Shown here one piece after another: positions 47,801 to 57,320 of a stretch of DNA of 64,000 bases (the first letter of the stretch is position 1; each line of letters opens with the position of its first letter). This stretch comes from Sialis fuliginosa (Eukaryota; Arthropoda; Insecta; Megaloptera; Sialidae). The position numbers were made by a program, and so were the translations under genes. The stretch lies in contig OY540816.1 of assembly GCA_961205875.1 (NCBI GenBank), positions 4,536,701 through 4,600,700 of the forward strand. Direction: 5' to 3'. The notes under the pieces are model-generated. The model searched no databases. It was given only the letters and a program-made list of their open reading frames with translations, and had not been told where the DNA came from.

Positions 47801-50800
47801 TAAATGTTTGAAAAAAATGTATGGGGAATAAATTATAGATAATAACATACTCGACATTTTTTATCAAAAATTTTTTTAAAAATAATTCGAAAATTCAAAA
47901 ATTGACAAGAGTAAACATCCGTTTTCTGTTAAAACGTTCATAATGTAGTGAATAATATTATCAATAGTTTATGCCCCATTCATTTTATTTTATCTTTTAT
48001 TAGTTTGTCAGAAATGTGTTTTAATAAATTAAGAATCACGTACACTGTTCACTGTCAGGATTACGTATAAGAAAGTCCCGTGGCTCCCATGACAGATATT
48101 CTATTGTTAAATTCCAAATTATAGCAATACTTTTTATTTGCAATTGATGACCTTTTTTTTTGCTCCTAACTTATAAAATTTTAATATTTTTTTGCTCACA
48201 TAAAAAATTTGTTAATATATTGTAATTATTGTACAATATTGTACGAATCTTTTCTTTTATATTCTACAATATAATAAAAAAAAGAACGATTCTTTTTAAA
48301 AATACTAACCGAAAAGAATCGTTCCGAAAGAACGAATCGTTCATGAATTACACATCTCTAGTTTTTATGTACCAAATACAATTGTAAGAGTTTAGACTTA
48401 CACGTGTTTCAATAGCAATGCTATCATCATCGGAGTCCTAAAGACACTGTCTTTAGGACTCCGATAAGTCATAACCATAGTTTTTAGGGTTCCGAAGAAA
48501 CCCTATTAATATCGCTTTGTCGTCCGTCCGTCCTTTTCACTCAAAGCTAAATAGCTCGTAAACTATATAAGCTAGAAACTTGATATTTTTACTGAACATG
48601 TAAAATGACACCCTCTAGTAAAATATGTACAAATTTATTGAATAAATATTTTTTCAGGGGTGGCAATAAGGGTTAAAGCTAGGTAAAAAATATATATTTT
48701 TTTATACCAAGGTATGTGGCACGTTTAAATGTATAACCAAACAAGCGGAATTTGAATCTTTTTTTATTTTTTTTCTAAATCAAAAATGGTGCCTGTAGGG
48801 GGCTTTAAAGAAAATAAAAAAAAAAACAAAAAAATTGTATACCAAGATGTACGTCAATATGTACGTCTCAATTAGTAGAATATGCCCATATTTTTTATTT
48901 TTTTTCTTACTCAAAAATGTCGCCTGTAGGGGGCTAAAAGCAGTATTTTATTCTGCCCCCCCCCCCCCCTCTAACTCTGTAACTACCGGCTCAAAAAATC
49001 TGAAAAAAATTTGGTAACGAGGTTTTGGTGGGACTACCAACGACAAATACTAAAGTTAACAATATAATTTTAAATTTTGGAATTATAGGGAGGGGCGTCA
49101 TAAATTTTTTTTTTTTATATCTAGGCATGTGGTATGTCAAAATATAGATCTCAATTAGTAGAACTTGACACTTTTTTATATTTTAACTTAAAAATGCACC
49201 TGTAAGTGGTTCCAAACATTTCACGTAGTACGTACTTCGGAACCCTTATGGTATACATACACTCGTGTATGTCTTGCCCGAATTATGTATTTTTATCTGT
49301 TGTTTTTTATATAATTTTTATTATGTAATTATATTAAATTGTGCTTTAACGTTTTATCACACAGGCGATGACAGCGTGGTCACCGTGGGAGAGAAGGCTC
49401 TGTTTCATGTTGCCATTCGCAATGAGAGTCCTTCTAGGCGGCCTCAGAGCGTCCTCCATTGGTGGAGGTGATCCTGCATCACTAACGCATGTTATCCTAC
49501 AGGTAATATATATGTACATACTAGGGTGTGCCAAAAAAATCAACTAATTTTTTTTTTCAAAAAGTTCTTGAAATTTCGTTAGAAGATATCAAAATAAAAA
49601 TTCAGTCAAAATTTGAGCCCTTAATATCAATATTTAGAGGTCGCGAACTGAATTTTTCGATTTTTCATTTAATTAACACGGAAAAAAATTTCTAGAAAGT
49701 TTGGATTTTTATTTCTCTCGATTGAACGAACTCCATCGAACGAACAATCAATATTCTTACAGGAAATTGAACGCTGAATAAAAAAGGTCTCTTATCATTT
49801 TTTGAAAAATTCAATCCTCCGAAAGTTATTCAAGGTTGAAGTTGAGCTTATTGGAAATTTGTGGATTATTTCACTTTTACGGTAAATTTATAATTGTTTA
49901 GAGGAAAATTGTTATTGATTTTTAAAAAATATCCGATTCCGACAACATAGAATATCGAAATTGATAATTAGTTTAAAAAAATAAAAAAAATAATGGGACT
50001 TTCAAGTATATTTTTTCTTCATTATTGCTTTAAATATCAAAATTTTTTTACCAAATGTATGTTAGCTGATTGATTATTTTTTTTATTTTTTTAAACTAAT
50101 TATCAATTTCGATATTCTATGTTGTCGGAATCGGATATTTTTTAAAAATCAATAACAATTTTCCTCTAAACAATTATAAATTTACCGTAAAAGTGAAATA
50201 ATCCACAAATTTCCAATAAGCTCAACTTCAACCTTGAATAACTTTCGGAGGATTGAATTTTTCAAAAAATGATAAGAGACCTTTTTTATTCAGCGTTCAA
50301 TTTCCTGTAAGAATATTGATTGTTCGTTCGATGGAGTTCGTTCAATCGAGAGAAATAAAAATCCAAACTTTCTAGAAATTTTTTTCCGTGTTAATTAAAT
50401 GAAAAATCGAAAAATTCAGTTCGCGACCTCTAAATATTGATATTAAGGGCTCAAATTTTGACTGAATTTTTATTTTGATATCTTCTAACGAAATTTCGAG
50501 AACTTTTTGAAAAAAAAAATTAGTTGATTTTTTTGGCACACCCTAGTACATACACATATTCAATACTTTTTATGGAATAGTGAGCTCAACAAGTGATTTG
50601 ATTCAAATTTCAATATTTTTGAGCAAAACCGAATATGTGAGATTTTTTTATCATTTTTTTTATAAAGTGCGGGTAATTAAACAATTAATAGAATTAAAGT
50701 AATCATGTTTTTTGACAAGAGAAACAGTCTATAATTAGGTTTCCGTAGAAAAATAGGAAAACTTCGAGTTTCGCCTTGTCCGTCCTCAAAAAATGTAAGC

Positions 50801-53800
50801 CGATTAAGATCAAATTTGGTATACGGACGAAGACTGATAACACAAAAACAGAAATGATAAGATTTAAAAAAAAAAAATTTTTTGGATTCCTTCCATAGAC
50901 TGAAAAGTGAACTCACATTTTTTTTTACTTACCCCATTGAGTGGGATGTCATTAGATACATAGGTCTCCTAAAATGCAACAAAATATGTTAAATGATCCT
51001 TTGATTTTAACCCTTCAGTCACGATATATTTGCATTTAAATGTCGTTATCAGAGCGTCCCCCCCTCCTTAATTTCTAAACTATCTATTCAAAAAATCTGA
51101 AAAAAATTCAGAATATAACTTTAAATTAGTACTTCTACTGAAAATTATAACGAACACTGTCAAAATTATTTTGGACCCCCCTCCCATAGACTGAAAATTG
51201 AGTGGGGTATCTTTAGATACGTCTCCTAAAATGCAATAAAAATGTCATATGACCTTTTGATTATAACCCTTCAGTCACGATATATTTGCATTTAAATGTC
51301 GTTATCAGAGCGTCCCCTCCCCCCTTCTACTTTCTAAACTATCGATGCAAAAAATCTAAAAAAAATCCTAGCTTTTAGTTAGTACTTTCAATGAAAATTA
51401 TAACGAACACTGTAGCTAGAATAGTTTTAAAAAAAAATTAAAATAACTCTTGTTTATAAATCGTAATGACTACGGAAACCTATCAAGTGCGTGCCCAACA
51501 CGCACTTGGCTGTTTTATTTTTACATGTCATTTTGCTGCAAATAATCTTTGGTGACGAAAATGGGTGGAGGGGTATTTAAGGTAAAAAGGGGACTCGATT
51601 TCTACCGTATCCAGACTGACGGTTAAACCGGGAGTTATTTTAGATTAAAGTATCATGTAGAATGCATAAATTACCTTTTATTATTTCATTATTGGAATTC
51701 ATAAATTAGGCTTAATAATGTGGAAATAACCGTCCTTAATGCCTCACGTAGATGACGTTCGTTATGATTGTTATAGATTCAATGTGATTGTTTATAATAA
51801 ATTTATTTTCTCGAAATAAAAAGATTTTTCTATTTATGAAAGTGGTTTATACCTTTTACAGTATAAATTCACACTTATGAAACATAATTTCACATTAACG
51901 AAAACTGATTTCACACAAATGAAATATAATTTCATATTAATGACAACTGATTTCACACAAATGAAAACAGAATTAACATATAGGACAATTAATTTATCAA
52001 GTGTGAAATTAATATAAAAAAAAAAGTTTTTTATTCCTTATAATATTAAATATACATGTTAATTATATCACATTTCAATAAGATCTTCCTGGCGCAATGA
52101 TGCAGCATTATATCGTTCGACATGGTTTGCATATCCAAGATGTTATGAAATCTCTTAAATTGCCACATTAGCAATGTTTTTTTTTAAGTGGAGTTCCTTA
52201 AAACCGTTAGTAAAACGAAATATCCAGGGAAGAATGCATGTAGGTATATTGAATTATACATGTGCTAACAATCAAGCACAAATCGTTTTAAAATTTTGAA
52301 TGCGTATTTTGGAAGACATTGCTCCAAGTCGAACGATATTATGTTGTATCATTGTACCAGGACGATCTTATTAAATTTTGTGGGATTGGTTAACCCCTGT
52401 GTAGGGTCCTAAGGTTAATATAATAGGAAATAAAAAACCTTTAAACATGTATTATTTTGTTAAAAAATTAATTTTCCTATAATATGTGAACTCTGTTTTC
52501 ATTTGTGTGAAATCAATTTTCATTAATGTGAAATTATGTTTCATAAGTGTGAATTTATACTGTAAAAGGTATAGTGAAGTGGTATTTTATCAATAATTAA
52601 TTATGCAGACTCGAAATTAACAAATAACTTGGTATCTATTATTAAAAAAAAAGTTTTTTTCATAATTATTTTAATTCATAGTAATTATTATTGCCAAACA
52701 AGTAAAAAGATAATTTTCTAAAACTGGTGTTTAAAACTAGAAAATAACTTTTCGTTGACAAGTAATATCAATAAGAGCGTATTTGGTTACCTACTTGAAA
52801 TATATACATAAATATACAGGGTGTTCGCCAGAATCGAGTGATCATTGCTAACTTTATTTTATTGGAGCTGAAAAATGGCGGTCTCAAAAAAACAATTGAA
52901 TGTCGAATTTCATAGATATATTGAAAAATTTTGAAATGGAATATCCTCTATAATACTTATTATTGGATTTTATAGCTAAGAATGTTCTCTTTATAAAAGT
53001 CTTGTATGTTGTCTTGTTGTAGACATGTATAATGTATAAGACTTTTTTTCTGAATATTAATCTATATACATTTAACTGTCTTACAGCGTAATTTGATGAC
53101 AATCGGCCAATACGTGTCAAAATGGTGGACATTTAAACTAATTATTAGTATAATTAATTTATTAATTAATATATTATCATAGTAACTGATTTACATTGTT
53201 TCTTTGACGATTCTTTTTTTTTATATCTTTTGTTTCGTAGTACTTATTATTTTGTAATCATTTGCAAGTGTTCATCACTGTGTGCTCATTACTGGTTTTA
53301 CTTTTGCCATTACTGGAGGAAAAACATTTATGGACTTTGGTAATTAAATTGATTAAATAAAGAGTTACTTATTTTATTAGTAACATGAGTTAATAAGAAT
53401 TACACAAAAAAGAAGACCGTCAATCACAAAAAGAGTATACTTTGCTCTTATAGTGGCCATAACTGGTGCCTTTACCTTATGTATCTCTGAAATTCGATAT
53501 TCAATTGTTTTTTGAGACCGCTTTTATTCATCCCGGAAAAAATAATGATACTTTACTTATTTAACCGATAATAACAAAGTTAGCAATGATCACTCGATTT
53601 TGTGCTCGGTCCCGGCTTCAAATTTTGAAATAAAAAATATTCCTCTGAAACTTCGTGAGTGGATTCATTTTGGCGTAACCTACAACTTTTTTATCTTCGA
53701 AAATTCTGAGAATTGGGACGTTTTTTATGTGGCATGCGTCAAACATGTTTAGGGCGTAGGTCAGGGCAAAAGACCTTCGATTTTTGTAAGCCAGTATAAC

Positions 53801-55082
53801 TAGAACATTTTACTATTATTTATCTAGCAATTGTGCAAAAAATATTGGGGCATTTAGCGAGATCTACACCCTCAACATGTAAAATTCATGATGTTATGTA
53901 ATTTATAAATAATTACTGATTTTTGCATAATTACTAGATAAATAATAGTAAAATGTTCTAGTTATACTGGCCTACTGGCCTACAAAAATCAAGGGTATTT
54001 TGCCCTGGTCTACGACCTAAACTTGTTTGACGCATGCCACATCAAAAACGCCCCGATTCTCAGAATTTTCGAAGATAAAAAAGTTATAGGTTACGCCAAA
54101 ATGAAAGACGAAGTTTCAGAGGAGTATTTTTTATTTCAAAATTTAAAGCCGGGACCGAGGATTATATGTAAAAAACGTTGAAAATTGTATTTATTAATTT
54201 CTCAATTGAAGCAAATAATTGTGTATTTTGATGTTTTGTTAACATACAGTGTATTCCAAGTTGATTAAGACATAGGAAATTTAACATGGGAACAATTAGA
54301 AATGTTGTAGTAACCTTTGGTCAAATTTAACGATGTGTGATTGGTGCATTTTGAAAAGCCGCCTCGAAACTAACTGATAAATTTTAAATTAATCAACAGT
54401 ATTTTGTTTTCAATTTTTATAAAGGATAAAATACATTAAAAGTAAGCATCCTAGATAAAATTATAATAATATTTTTTGGCAGATATAAAATTGAAAACAA
54501 AATACTAACGACAATTTTATTAAATTTTATGGCGGCATTTCAAAATGCACCAATCACACATCGTTAAATTCGATCAAAGGTTACTACAACACTTCTAATT
54601 GTCCCCATGTTAAATTTCCTATGGCTTAATCAACTTGGAATACACTGTATATGTATATAACTATACTCAGACTCACCCAAACCATTAGTCTAATAGGGAC
54701 TGCAGTCCTAGAGCGCTGGGTGCTGATACCTCACTTTTATTTTTTAGCAATATATAAATATATAAATGTTTTTATTGTATACAAAATTAAAACTGACGAA
54801 TAACAAAAAATAAATTCTGATGATCCACAACCAATATGTTTTCAGGACGCAGTGTCCATAGTAGGCGGCGCTATCGGTGCCATGCACATTCCAGAGAAGT
54901 GGTTCCCAGGCTCGGTGGACCTGTACCTCAATTCCCACAACATAATGCACGTGCTGGTCGTGATGGCGGTGTACTCGATGCACCAGGCGACTGTCCGCGA
55001 TCTTCAGTGGATGGCGCACGTCCAGTGCAGGGCCGGCCACTTCAGTCCCGGCGTCGTACACACGCTCAACGTGGAGCTCTGA
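35638..55082 (+). CDS. PAQR4: PAQR4-like progestin/adipoQ receptor, 5'-incomplete, four exons
   Basis: Joining 35638-35859, 39450-39553, 49365-49502 and 54846-55082 gives one open frame of 233 residues ending in TGA. The family is seven-transmembrane PAQR proteins, zinc-dependent ceramidase-like membrane proteins; the mammalian PAQR4 branch is Golgi-associated. Visible family marks, numbered in this partial protein: SxxxH in GSFVYH (S41, H45), Asp64 in LLQLDMLG, GALP at the exon 1/2 join, and HxxxH in SHNIMH (H186, H190). These match the three His and one Asp of the metal site known from adiponectin receptors. The order of segments and the IPEKW..PG..DLY..SHNIMH block follow PAQR4 more closely than AdipoR. 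All introns are GT-AG, phases 1 (incoming), 1, 0, 0. The N-terminal block before the first membrane helices (about 50-60 residues in human PAQR4) is missing: no matching exon was seen upstream. Introns of 3.6, 9.8 and 5.3 kb are mostly transposon relics. Membership in PAQR is firm; PAQR4 rather than a sister is likely. Confidence 0.85.
35890..36906. mobile_element. TA-flanked palindromic element P, copy 2 (1017 bp), in intron A-B
   Basis: CAGGATGATTTACAACTAG and CTAGTTGTAAATCATCCTG with TA at 35888-35889 and 36907-36908. Arms of about 400 bp. Starts 30 bp after the exon A donor. Related to 34018-35190 and to the single arm at 42380-43112. Confidence 0.85.
36907..37676. other. Intron sequence, no feature seen
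   Basis: AT-rich with a GCGCCTACACC...GGCGCCGTGA pair near 37370-37395. No exon-like frame. Confidence 0.35.
37679..39239. mobile_element. TA-flanked palindromic element with CAGGGTGGG ends, interrupted in one arm
   Basis: CAGGGTGGGGC and CCCACCCTG with TA on both sides (37677-37678, 39240-39241). Left arm 37679-37818 plus 38526-38790 pairs with right arm 38830-39239 (GAAACCATAAACTTTAGAAA type blocks and inverse). The family T insertion at 37819-38525 sits in the left arm only. Confidence 0.8.
37819..38525 (-). mobile_element. Repeat family T, copy 2 (reverse), two unit boundaries
   Basis: Starts TAGGTTTCCGTAG and ends GCATTTGGCC, the reverse of 29819-30799. Unit boundaries (AGCGTCC) at about 38155 and 38445. 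The uninterrupted right arm of the host palindrome shows the insertion point, a T-rich site. The 88-codon minus frame here is repeat-derived. Confidence 0.78.
39450..39553 (+). CDS. PAQR4: PAQR4-like exon B: transmembrane segments
   Basis: Acceptor TTTACAG precedes and donor AAG|GTAAAT follows. With the last base of exon A it reads GALPMVVATVYC, then two short hydrophobic stretches (LSWICILSYCLLSLWGLYK). The GALP motif right after the join is shared with vertebrate PAQR4, which supports the splice. It leaves in phase 0. It lies 210 bp after the end of the palindromic element 37679-39239. Confidence 0.82.
39622..40919. mobile_element. Palindromic element with ATTCCATGTCAAATCA ends, in intron B-C
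   Basis: GTCATTCCATGTCAAATCA at the left and its near-inverse at the right; arms 40225-40440 and 40670-40860 pair around a centre near 40550. The left arm is split by about 520 bp (39706-40225) bounded by AGGCATGATGCC and GGCATCATGCCT. Confidence 0.7.
40920..41570. other. Intron sequence, no feature seen
   Basis: AT-rich; the 66-codon minus frame at 41152-41352 has no support. Confidence 0.35.
41571..42360. mobile_element. Palindromic MITE, copy 3 (family of 13290-13929)
   Basis: GATGAAAGGAACAAATTCG at the left and its inverse at the right; outermost CAGTGCGTTCAT is missing at both ends. Inner CAGGGTGTCTC pair retained, with an A-rich centre. Frames at 41595 and 42126 are the two arms of the same repeat. 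Confidence 0.78.
42380..43112. repeat. Element P, single arm and loop (truncated)
   Basis: Matches the right part of 35890-36906, ending TACACAAGTTGTAAATCACG and CTGTATAA. The left terminus is missing. Confidence 0.65.
43113..43706. other. Intron sequence with an unrecognised 63-codon frame
   Basis: Plus-strand frame 43204-43395 (MYYNCKFDVKVFVETLDSS...) lies in apparently single-copy DNA. No splice sites or homology recognised; most likely chance, possibly the remnant of an element protein. Confidence 0.2.
43707..46107 (-). mobile_element. Mosaic repeat family A, copy 3 (reverse), with nested hAT element
   Basis: Left end TAGGGGTGTACCGGAAC; right end CTGATATGATCCTGTATA. Read in reverse it follows 8461-12805 without the 3-kb palindrome. 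Interrupted by the hAT-like element 44623-45423. Frames at 45282-45554 and 45663 are repeat-derived. Confidence 0.72.
44623..45423. mobile_element. hAT-like element with perfect 8-bp duplication (801 bp)
   Basis: CATGGGCGTAGCCAGG and CCTGGCTACGCCCATG are exact inverses. GTTATATC lies on both sides (44615-44622, 45424-45431). Interior has two GCTTGCCCC(C)TCCCCCTAGCT-like blocks and no transposase. Young by its perfect duplication. Confidence 0.9.
46300..48100 (+). repeat. Q repeat plus inner MITE, copy 2, with nested hAT element
   Basis: Two partial Q heads (about 46300-46450 and 46735-46760/47204-47480), then the AATATCTGCCATGAGTGTC module at 47630-48100, as at 15396-16300. The hAT-like element 46761-47203 is inserted. 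Frames at 47134 and 47564 are repeat-derived. Confidence 0.6.
46761..47203. mobile_element. hAT-like MITE with perfect 8-bp duplication (443 bp)
   Basis: CAGTGGCGTAGTAAG and CCTACGCCACTG at the ends; GAATACAC on both sides (46753-46760, 47204-47211). Interior has long G runs and internally repeated AAAAAAGGTCA...TTAATTCAAAATT blocks. Confidence 0.9.
48275..48361. mobile_element. hAT-like right end with GAATCGTTC repeats
   Basis: Repeated AAGAACGATTCTTT / GAACGAATCGTTC motifs ending ACACATCTCTAG, a common insect hAT terminus. No left partner seen. Confidence 0.45.
48378..48455. repeat. Inverted copy of 248-319
   Basis: CAATTGTAAGAGTTTAGACT ... and GCAATGCTATCATCATC match 248-319 in reverse. 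A short hairpin (GGAGTCCTAAAGACA / TGTCTTTAGGACTCC) follows at 48440-48468. Confidence 0.6.
48486..49248. mobile_element. Element with TAGGGTTCCGAAG ends
   Basis: TAGGGTTCCGAAGAAACCCT at the left and CTTCGGAACCCTTA at the right; CCTGTAGGGGGCT occurs twice inside (about 48791 and 48913). C13 run at 48957. GTCCGTCCGTCC near the left end. No coding; the 60-codon frame at 48835 is repeat sequence. Confidence 0.55.
49365..49502 (+). CDS. PAQR4: PAQR4-like exon C: cytoplasmic/membrane loop segment
   Basis: Acceptor CACACAG precedes and donor CAG|GTAATA follows; both sides are phase 0 and the exon is exactly 46 codons. It reads AMTAWSPWERRLCFMLPFAMRVLL, then a Gly-rich turn (GGLRASSIGGGDP) and SLTHVILQ. 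The same place in vertebrate PAQR4 has an Arg-rich helix followed by a Gly-rich loop. Open frames in the other phase and on the opposite strand over this exon are shadows. A 1-kb palindrome begins 18 bp after the exon. Confidence 0.8.
49521..50546. mobile_element. Near-perfect TA-flanked palindrome (1026 bp), 18 bp after exon C
   Basis: CTAGGGTGTGCCAAAAAAAT and its inverse with TA at 49519-49520 and 50547-50548. Arms of about 475 bp differ by only one or two bases on visual comparison; loop about 80 bp. No transposase. The youngest-looking palindrome in the window. Confidence 0.9.
50736..51511 (-). mobile_element. Repeat family T, copy 3 (reverse)
   Basis: TAGGTTTCCGTAG start and CGCACTTGGC end as at 37819-38525. 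Unit boundaries near 51052 and 51307 (255 bp apart, so one unit is shortened). The 79-codon minus frame here is repeat-derived. Confidence 0.72.
51850..52571. mobile_element. Palindromic element with TTTCACA repeats and inner palindrome
   Basis: TACCTTTTACAGTATAAATT and its inverse at the ends; arms hold repeated ATTTCACA(C/T)(A/T)AATGAAA motifs. An inner inverted pair lies at about 52079-52130 and 52325-52377 (CGTTCGACATGG-type and inverse). No coding. Confidence 0.7.
52817..53604. mobile_element. Foldback with CAGGGTGTTCGCC end, S repeat inserted
   Basis: Left arm (AATCGAGTGATCATTGCTAA) at 52817-52920 pairs with 53490-53604. The S repeat copy at 53045-53480 occupies the loop. Left TA present; the right outer end is replaced by the next palindrome. 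The 82-codon minus frame is repeat-derived. Confidence 0.6.
53045..53480 (+). repeat. S repeat, copy 3
   Basis: Forward copy matching 21330-21825: GATGACAATCGGCCAATA and ATAACTGGTGCCTTTACCTTA. Confidence 0.65.
53605..54159. mobile_element. Palindromic element with CTCGGTCCCGGC ends (555 bp)
   Basis: CTCGGTCCCGGCTTCAAATT and its inverse; arms of about 235 bp (CTCTGAAACTTCG, CAGTATAACTAGAACATTTT and inverses) around a centre near 53890. No target duplication resolved. Confidence 0.8.
54247..54647. mobile_element. TA-flanked palindromic MITE U, copy 2 (401 bp, intact)
   Basis: CAGTGTATTCCAAGTTGATT and its inverse at the ends with TA on both sides (54245-54246, 54648-54649). About 200 bp before the last exon. 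Confidence 0.85.
54846..55082 (+). CDS. PAQR4: PAQR4-like last exon: HxxxH motif and C-terminus
   Basis: Acceptor TTTTCAG precedes 54846; the frame ends at TGA 55080-55082. It codes 78 residues: a DAVSIVGGAIGAMHIPEKW helix and loop, PGSVDLYLNSHNIMH with the C-terminal HxxxH (third and fourth metal-site positions), then a final helix and a polar tail ending NVEL. Human PAQR4 has the same order, with its HxxxH in SHQIMH and a short tail. GC-rich coding sequence stands out from AT-rich flanks. A 133-codon open frame on the opposite strand over this exon is a shadow of it. Confidence 0.87.
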   Translation, partial: DAVSIVGGAIGAMHIPEKWFPGSVDLYLNSHNIMHVLVVMAVYSMHQATVRDLQWMAHVQCRAGHFSPGVVHTLNVEL

Positions 55083-55500
55083 CGGGTCCTGCCGTTCGAG
55101 CCGTTCTATTATTTGCGCAACTGCCTCTATTGAATCAGCGGCCAAGTGCTACGATTTCGTGAAAGGACAAATAGTAAGCCCGCCTTCGTGCAAGACACTT
55201 TTGTATAAAATTTAAAAAAAACATGCCTTAGATTGTAATGTTCGTTATAACCGTGGTTTCAAATTCGTTTACATTTTATAATATACTGGTTTGTTAACAC
55301 AAGTTTTTAACTATGGCTTAACGAGAATTGTGTCGTTTTTGTGGCGGACTGGGGGTATTTACTAATTGTTGGATAGTAACTAATTATCAATTAAATTAAA
55401 AATTACCAGATCAGTCGCCTGAATAAGCTTGACGGTCCTTTTATATATTCTAAAAAAATGTAATGTTTAATATAATTAATAAAACCAAACATTAAAAATG
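55083..55500 (+). promoter_or_regulatory. PAQR4-like 3' UTR with poly(A) signal
   Basis: Non-coding sequence after the TGA. A canonical AATAAA at 55478-55483, about 400 bases past the stop, is the most likely polyadenylation signal. No repeat family recognised here, in keeping with a retained UTR. The exact cleavage site is inferred only. Confidence 0.55.
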
Positions 55501-55734
55501 ATCTATTATTATGTGATTACCTACTATATTAATTTTAATGGTTAAAGATGAGGGTCATAGGTAGCTAATTTTTTTTTAAATTATGCGCTTACCATTGAAC
55601 GATATTATAATTAGTTACCCGAGATCCAGTCTGCTTTCGCGGATTCGCTAACTAGACCAGTCTGCCACTAGCTGGCTTACTACTTGATCCTTTTATGGAG
55701 AAATTTACAATTATAGTATTATGTGTATATATTG

Positions 55735-55922
55735 CTCAGTAAGGTACAACTGTGGTTTCTAAGTCACTTAAACTAAAAATACACACGTAAACCACAATAA
55801 AACAATGTCTGGAACTGTTAGGCTCCTGTTGAGGACTTCTTGTGAAGTCGAAACACGTGTCGAGTGACATTTATTGTGGTTAAGGTGTATATTTTTAGTT
55901 TAAGTCAGTAAGGTACAGTTAT
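55735..55922. repeat. Small hairpin flanked by CAGTAAGGTACA direct repeats
   Basis: CAGTAAGGTACAACTGT near 55737 and CAGTAAGGTACAGTTAT near 55906 flank an imperfect hairpin (CTTAAACTAAAAATACAC ... and inverse). May be a small MITE with a long duplication or a local rearrangement. Confidence 0.5.
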
Positions 55923-56754
55923 GAAAATGACACAAATGAATATCTCTTGCAGTACAAAAACTCAAAAATAAAGTTTCAAATTTCTTAAATTTTTTATATT
56001 AAAAACGAGAAAATGAAATAATACTATTTGCTTGTCAGTATTGTTTTTATTGTTCGTATGATTTATTTCCTCAATTTCCTGTGGAAATGAACGTATCCTC
56101 AAATAAATATGTACCTACCTGTATACTGTAAAGTAACTGAAATATATACATTTAATATAAATTAATGATTTCTTCATCACTGCAATACTTTCTTGTAAAG
56201 TCCAATATCTTTACTTTAGTCATTTTAAATATACACTGAGAAATGTTAAAAAAATCGTAGTTTTCTACTTGTACTGGAAAAATATTCTCGATTTATGATA
56301 CTAATAAAAATTAAGTGTTCTCGTAAATCGGGTTATTTTATGTGAAATTTCACGAATCTAGTCGCCGTTGATATTTAAACTCGAGTTATTGTTCTGTTAA
56401 ATATTTAGGTGTACCGTTTGATTTTTGAAGTAATTTTTAGACGATGTTGGTATAAATATTATATACGAGTACATTTACAAAAGAAAATGTTTAAAAAATA
56501 ACATTTAAATGATAAATTTCCCCTGTAAAGTAGAACGCAAACTAGATAAGTAATAGTGATAAGCTATTCATTTTAAAAATTGATATTTGACTGATTAAAA
56601 AAATAATGTTTGCACCAACCTATATATAAGGACCGGGTGGTTTATTTGTGTTATTATCACTGATATAATAAATATATCCTACATAGGAACAGTTTATAAA
56701 AAGTTATTGAAAATAATTAAAAAATAACTAATAAAGAAGATACTGGTTTGTAAC
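55923..56754. other. No feature seen
   Basis: AT-rich 3' intergenic sequence with no coding frame or repeated block. Confidence 0.35.
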
Positions 56755-57320
56755 CAGGGCTTCGAACCGGAACTGAACCGAAAACCGGAAAAACCGTTAT
56801 TTTTTGCCGGAACGAAAACCGAAACAGAACCGAAATAAAAATATCGGTTTTTACGGTTCAGTACATGTTAAAATACGCGCGTTAACATGATCTTATTTCC
56901 CACTTCAATTGTCATTCGGACTATCATACAAGTACTATAAAATGTTCTAAATTATGGTAGAAAAATGTTTTTTAATACAAATAATTTTTTTTAATTAATC
57001 ACTCGGAGCTGAACCGAAAAAATAACCAGGGCTTCGAACTGTTATTTTTTTCGTTTCAGTTTTCATTCCGGTTCGAGTAAAAAATATATTTCAGTTCGGT
57101 TCCGGTTTTAGTTCCGAAAAAAAAAATTTATTTGTATTAAATTTTTTTTCTACCATAATTTAGAACAATTTATGGTAGTCCGAACGACAATTAAAGTGGG
57201 AAATAAGATCATACTAACGCGCGTATTTTAACATGTACTGAACCGTAAAAACCGATATTTTTATTTCGGTTTTCGTTCCGGCAAAAAATAACGGTTTTTC
57301 CAGTTTTCGGTTTTCACTAT
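56755..57320. mobile_element. Palindromic element with CAGGGCTTCGAACCGG end
   Basis: CAGGGCTTCGAACCGGAACT at the left; GAACCGAAA/TTTCGGTT-rich arms (56755-56990, 57070-57320) are inverse copies with TTAACATG and CCCACTT...TGTCATTCGGAC blocks. A second CAGGGCTTCGAAC sits near the centre (57027), so the right half may be a second element. hAT-like by its end. Confidence 0.6.

Noticed and set aside
54744-55145. 133-codon open frame on the minus strand over the last exon
   Set aside because: It is the antisense shadow of the GC-rich PAQR4-like coding exon, which has family motifs and an acceptor on the plus strand.
54836-55162. 108-codon plus-strand frame overlapping the last exon
   Set aside because: Arg/Pro-rich out-of-frame reading of the same exon; no family motif.
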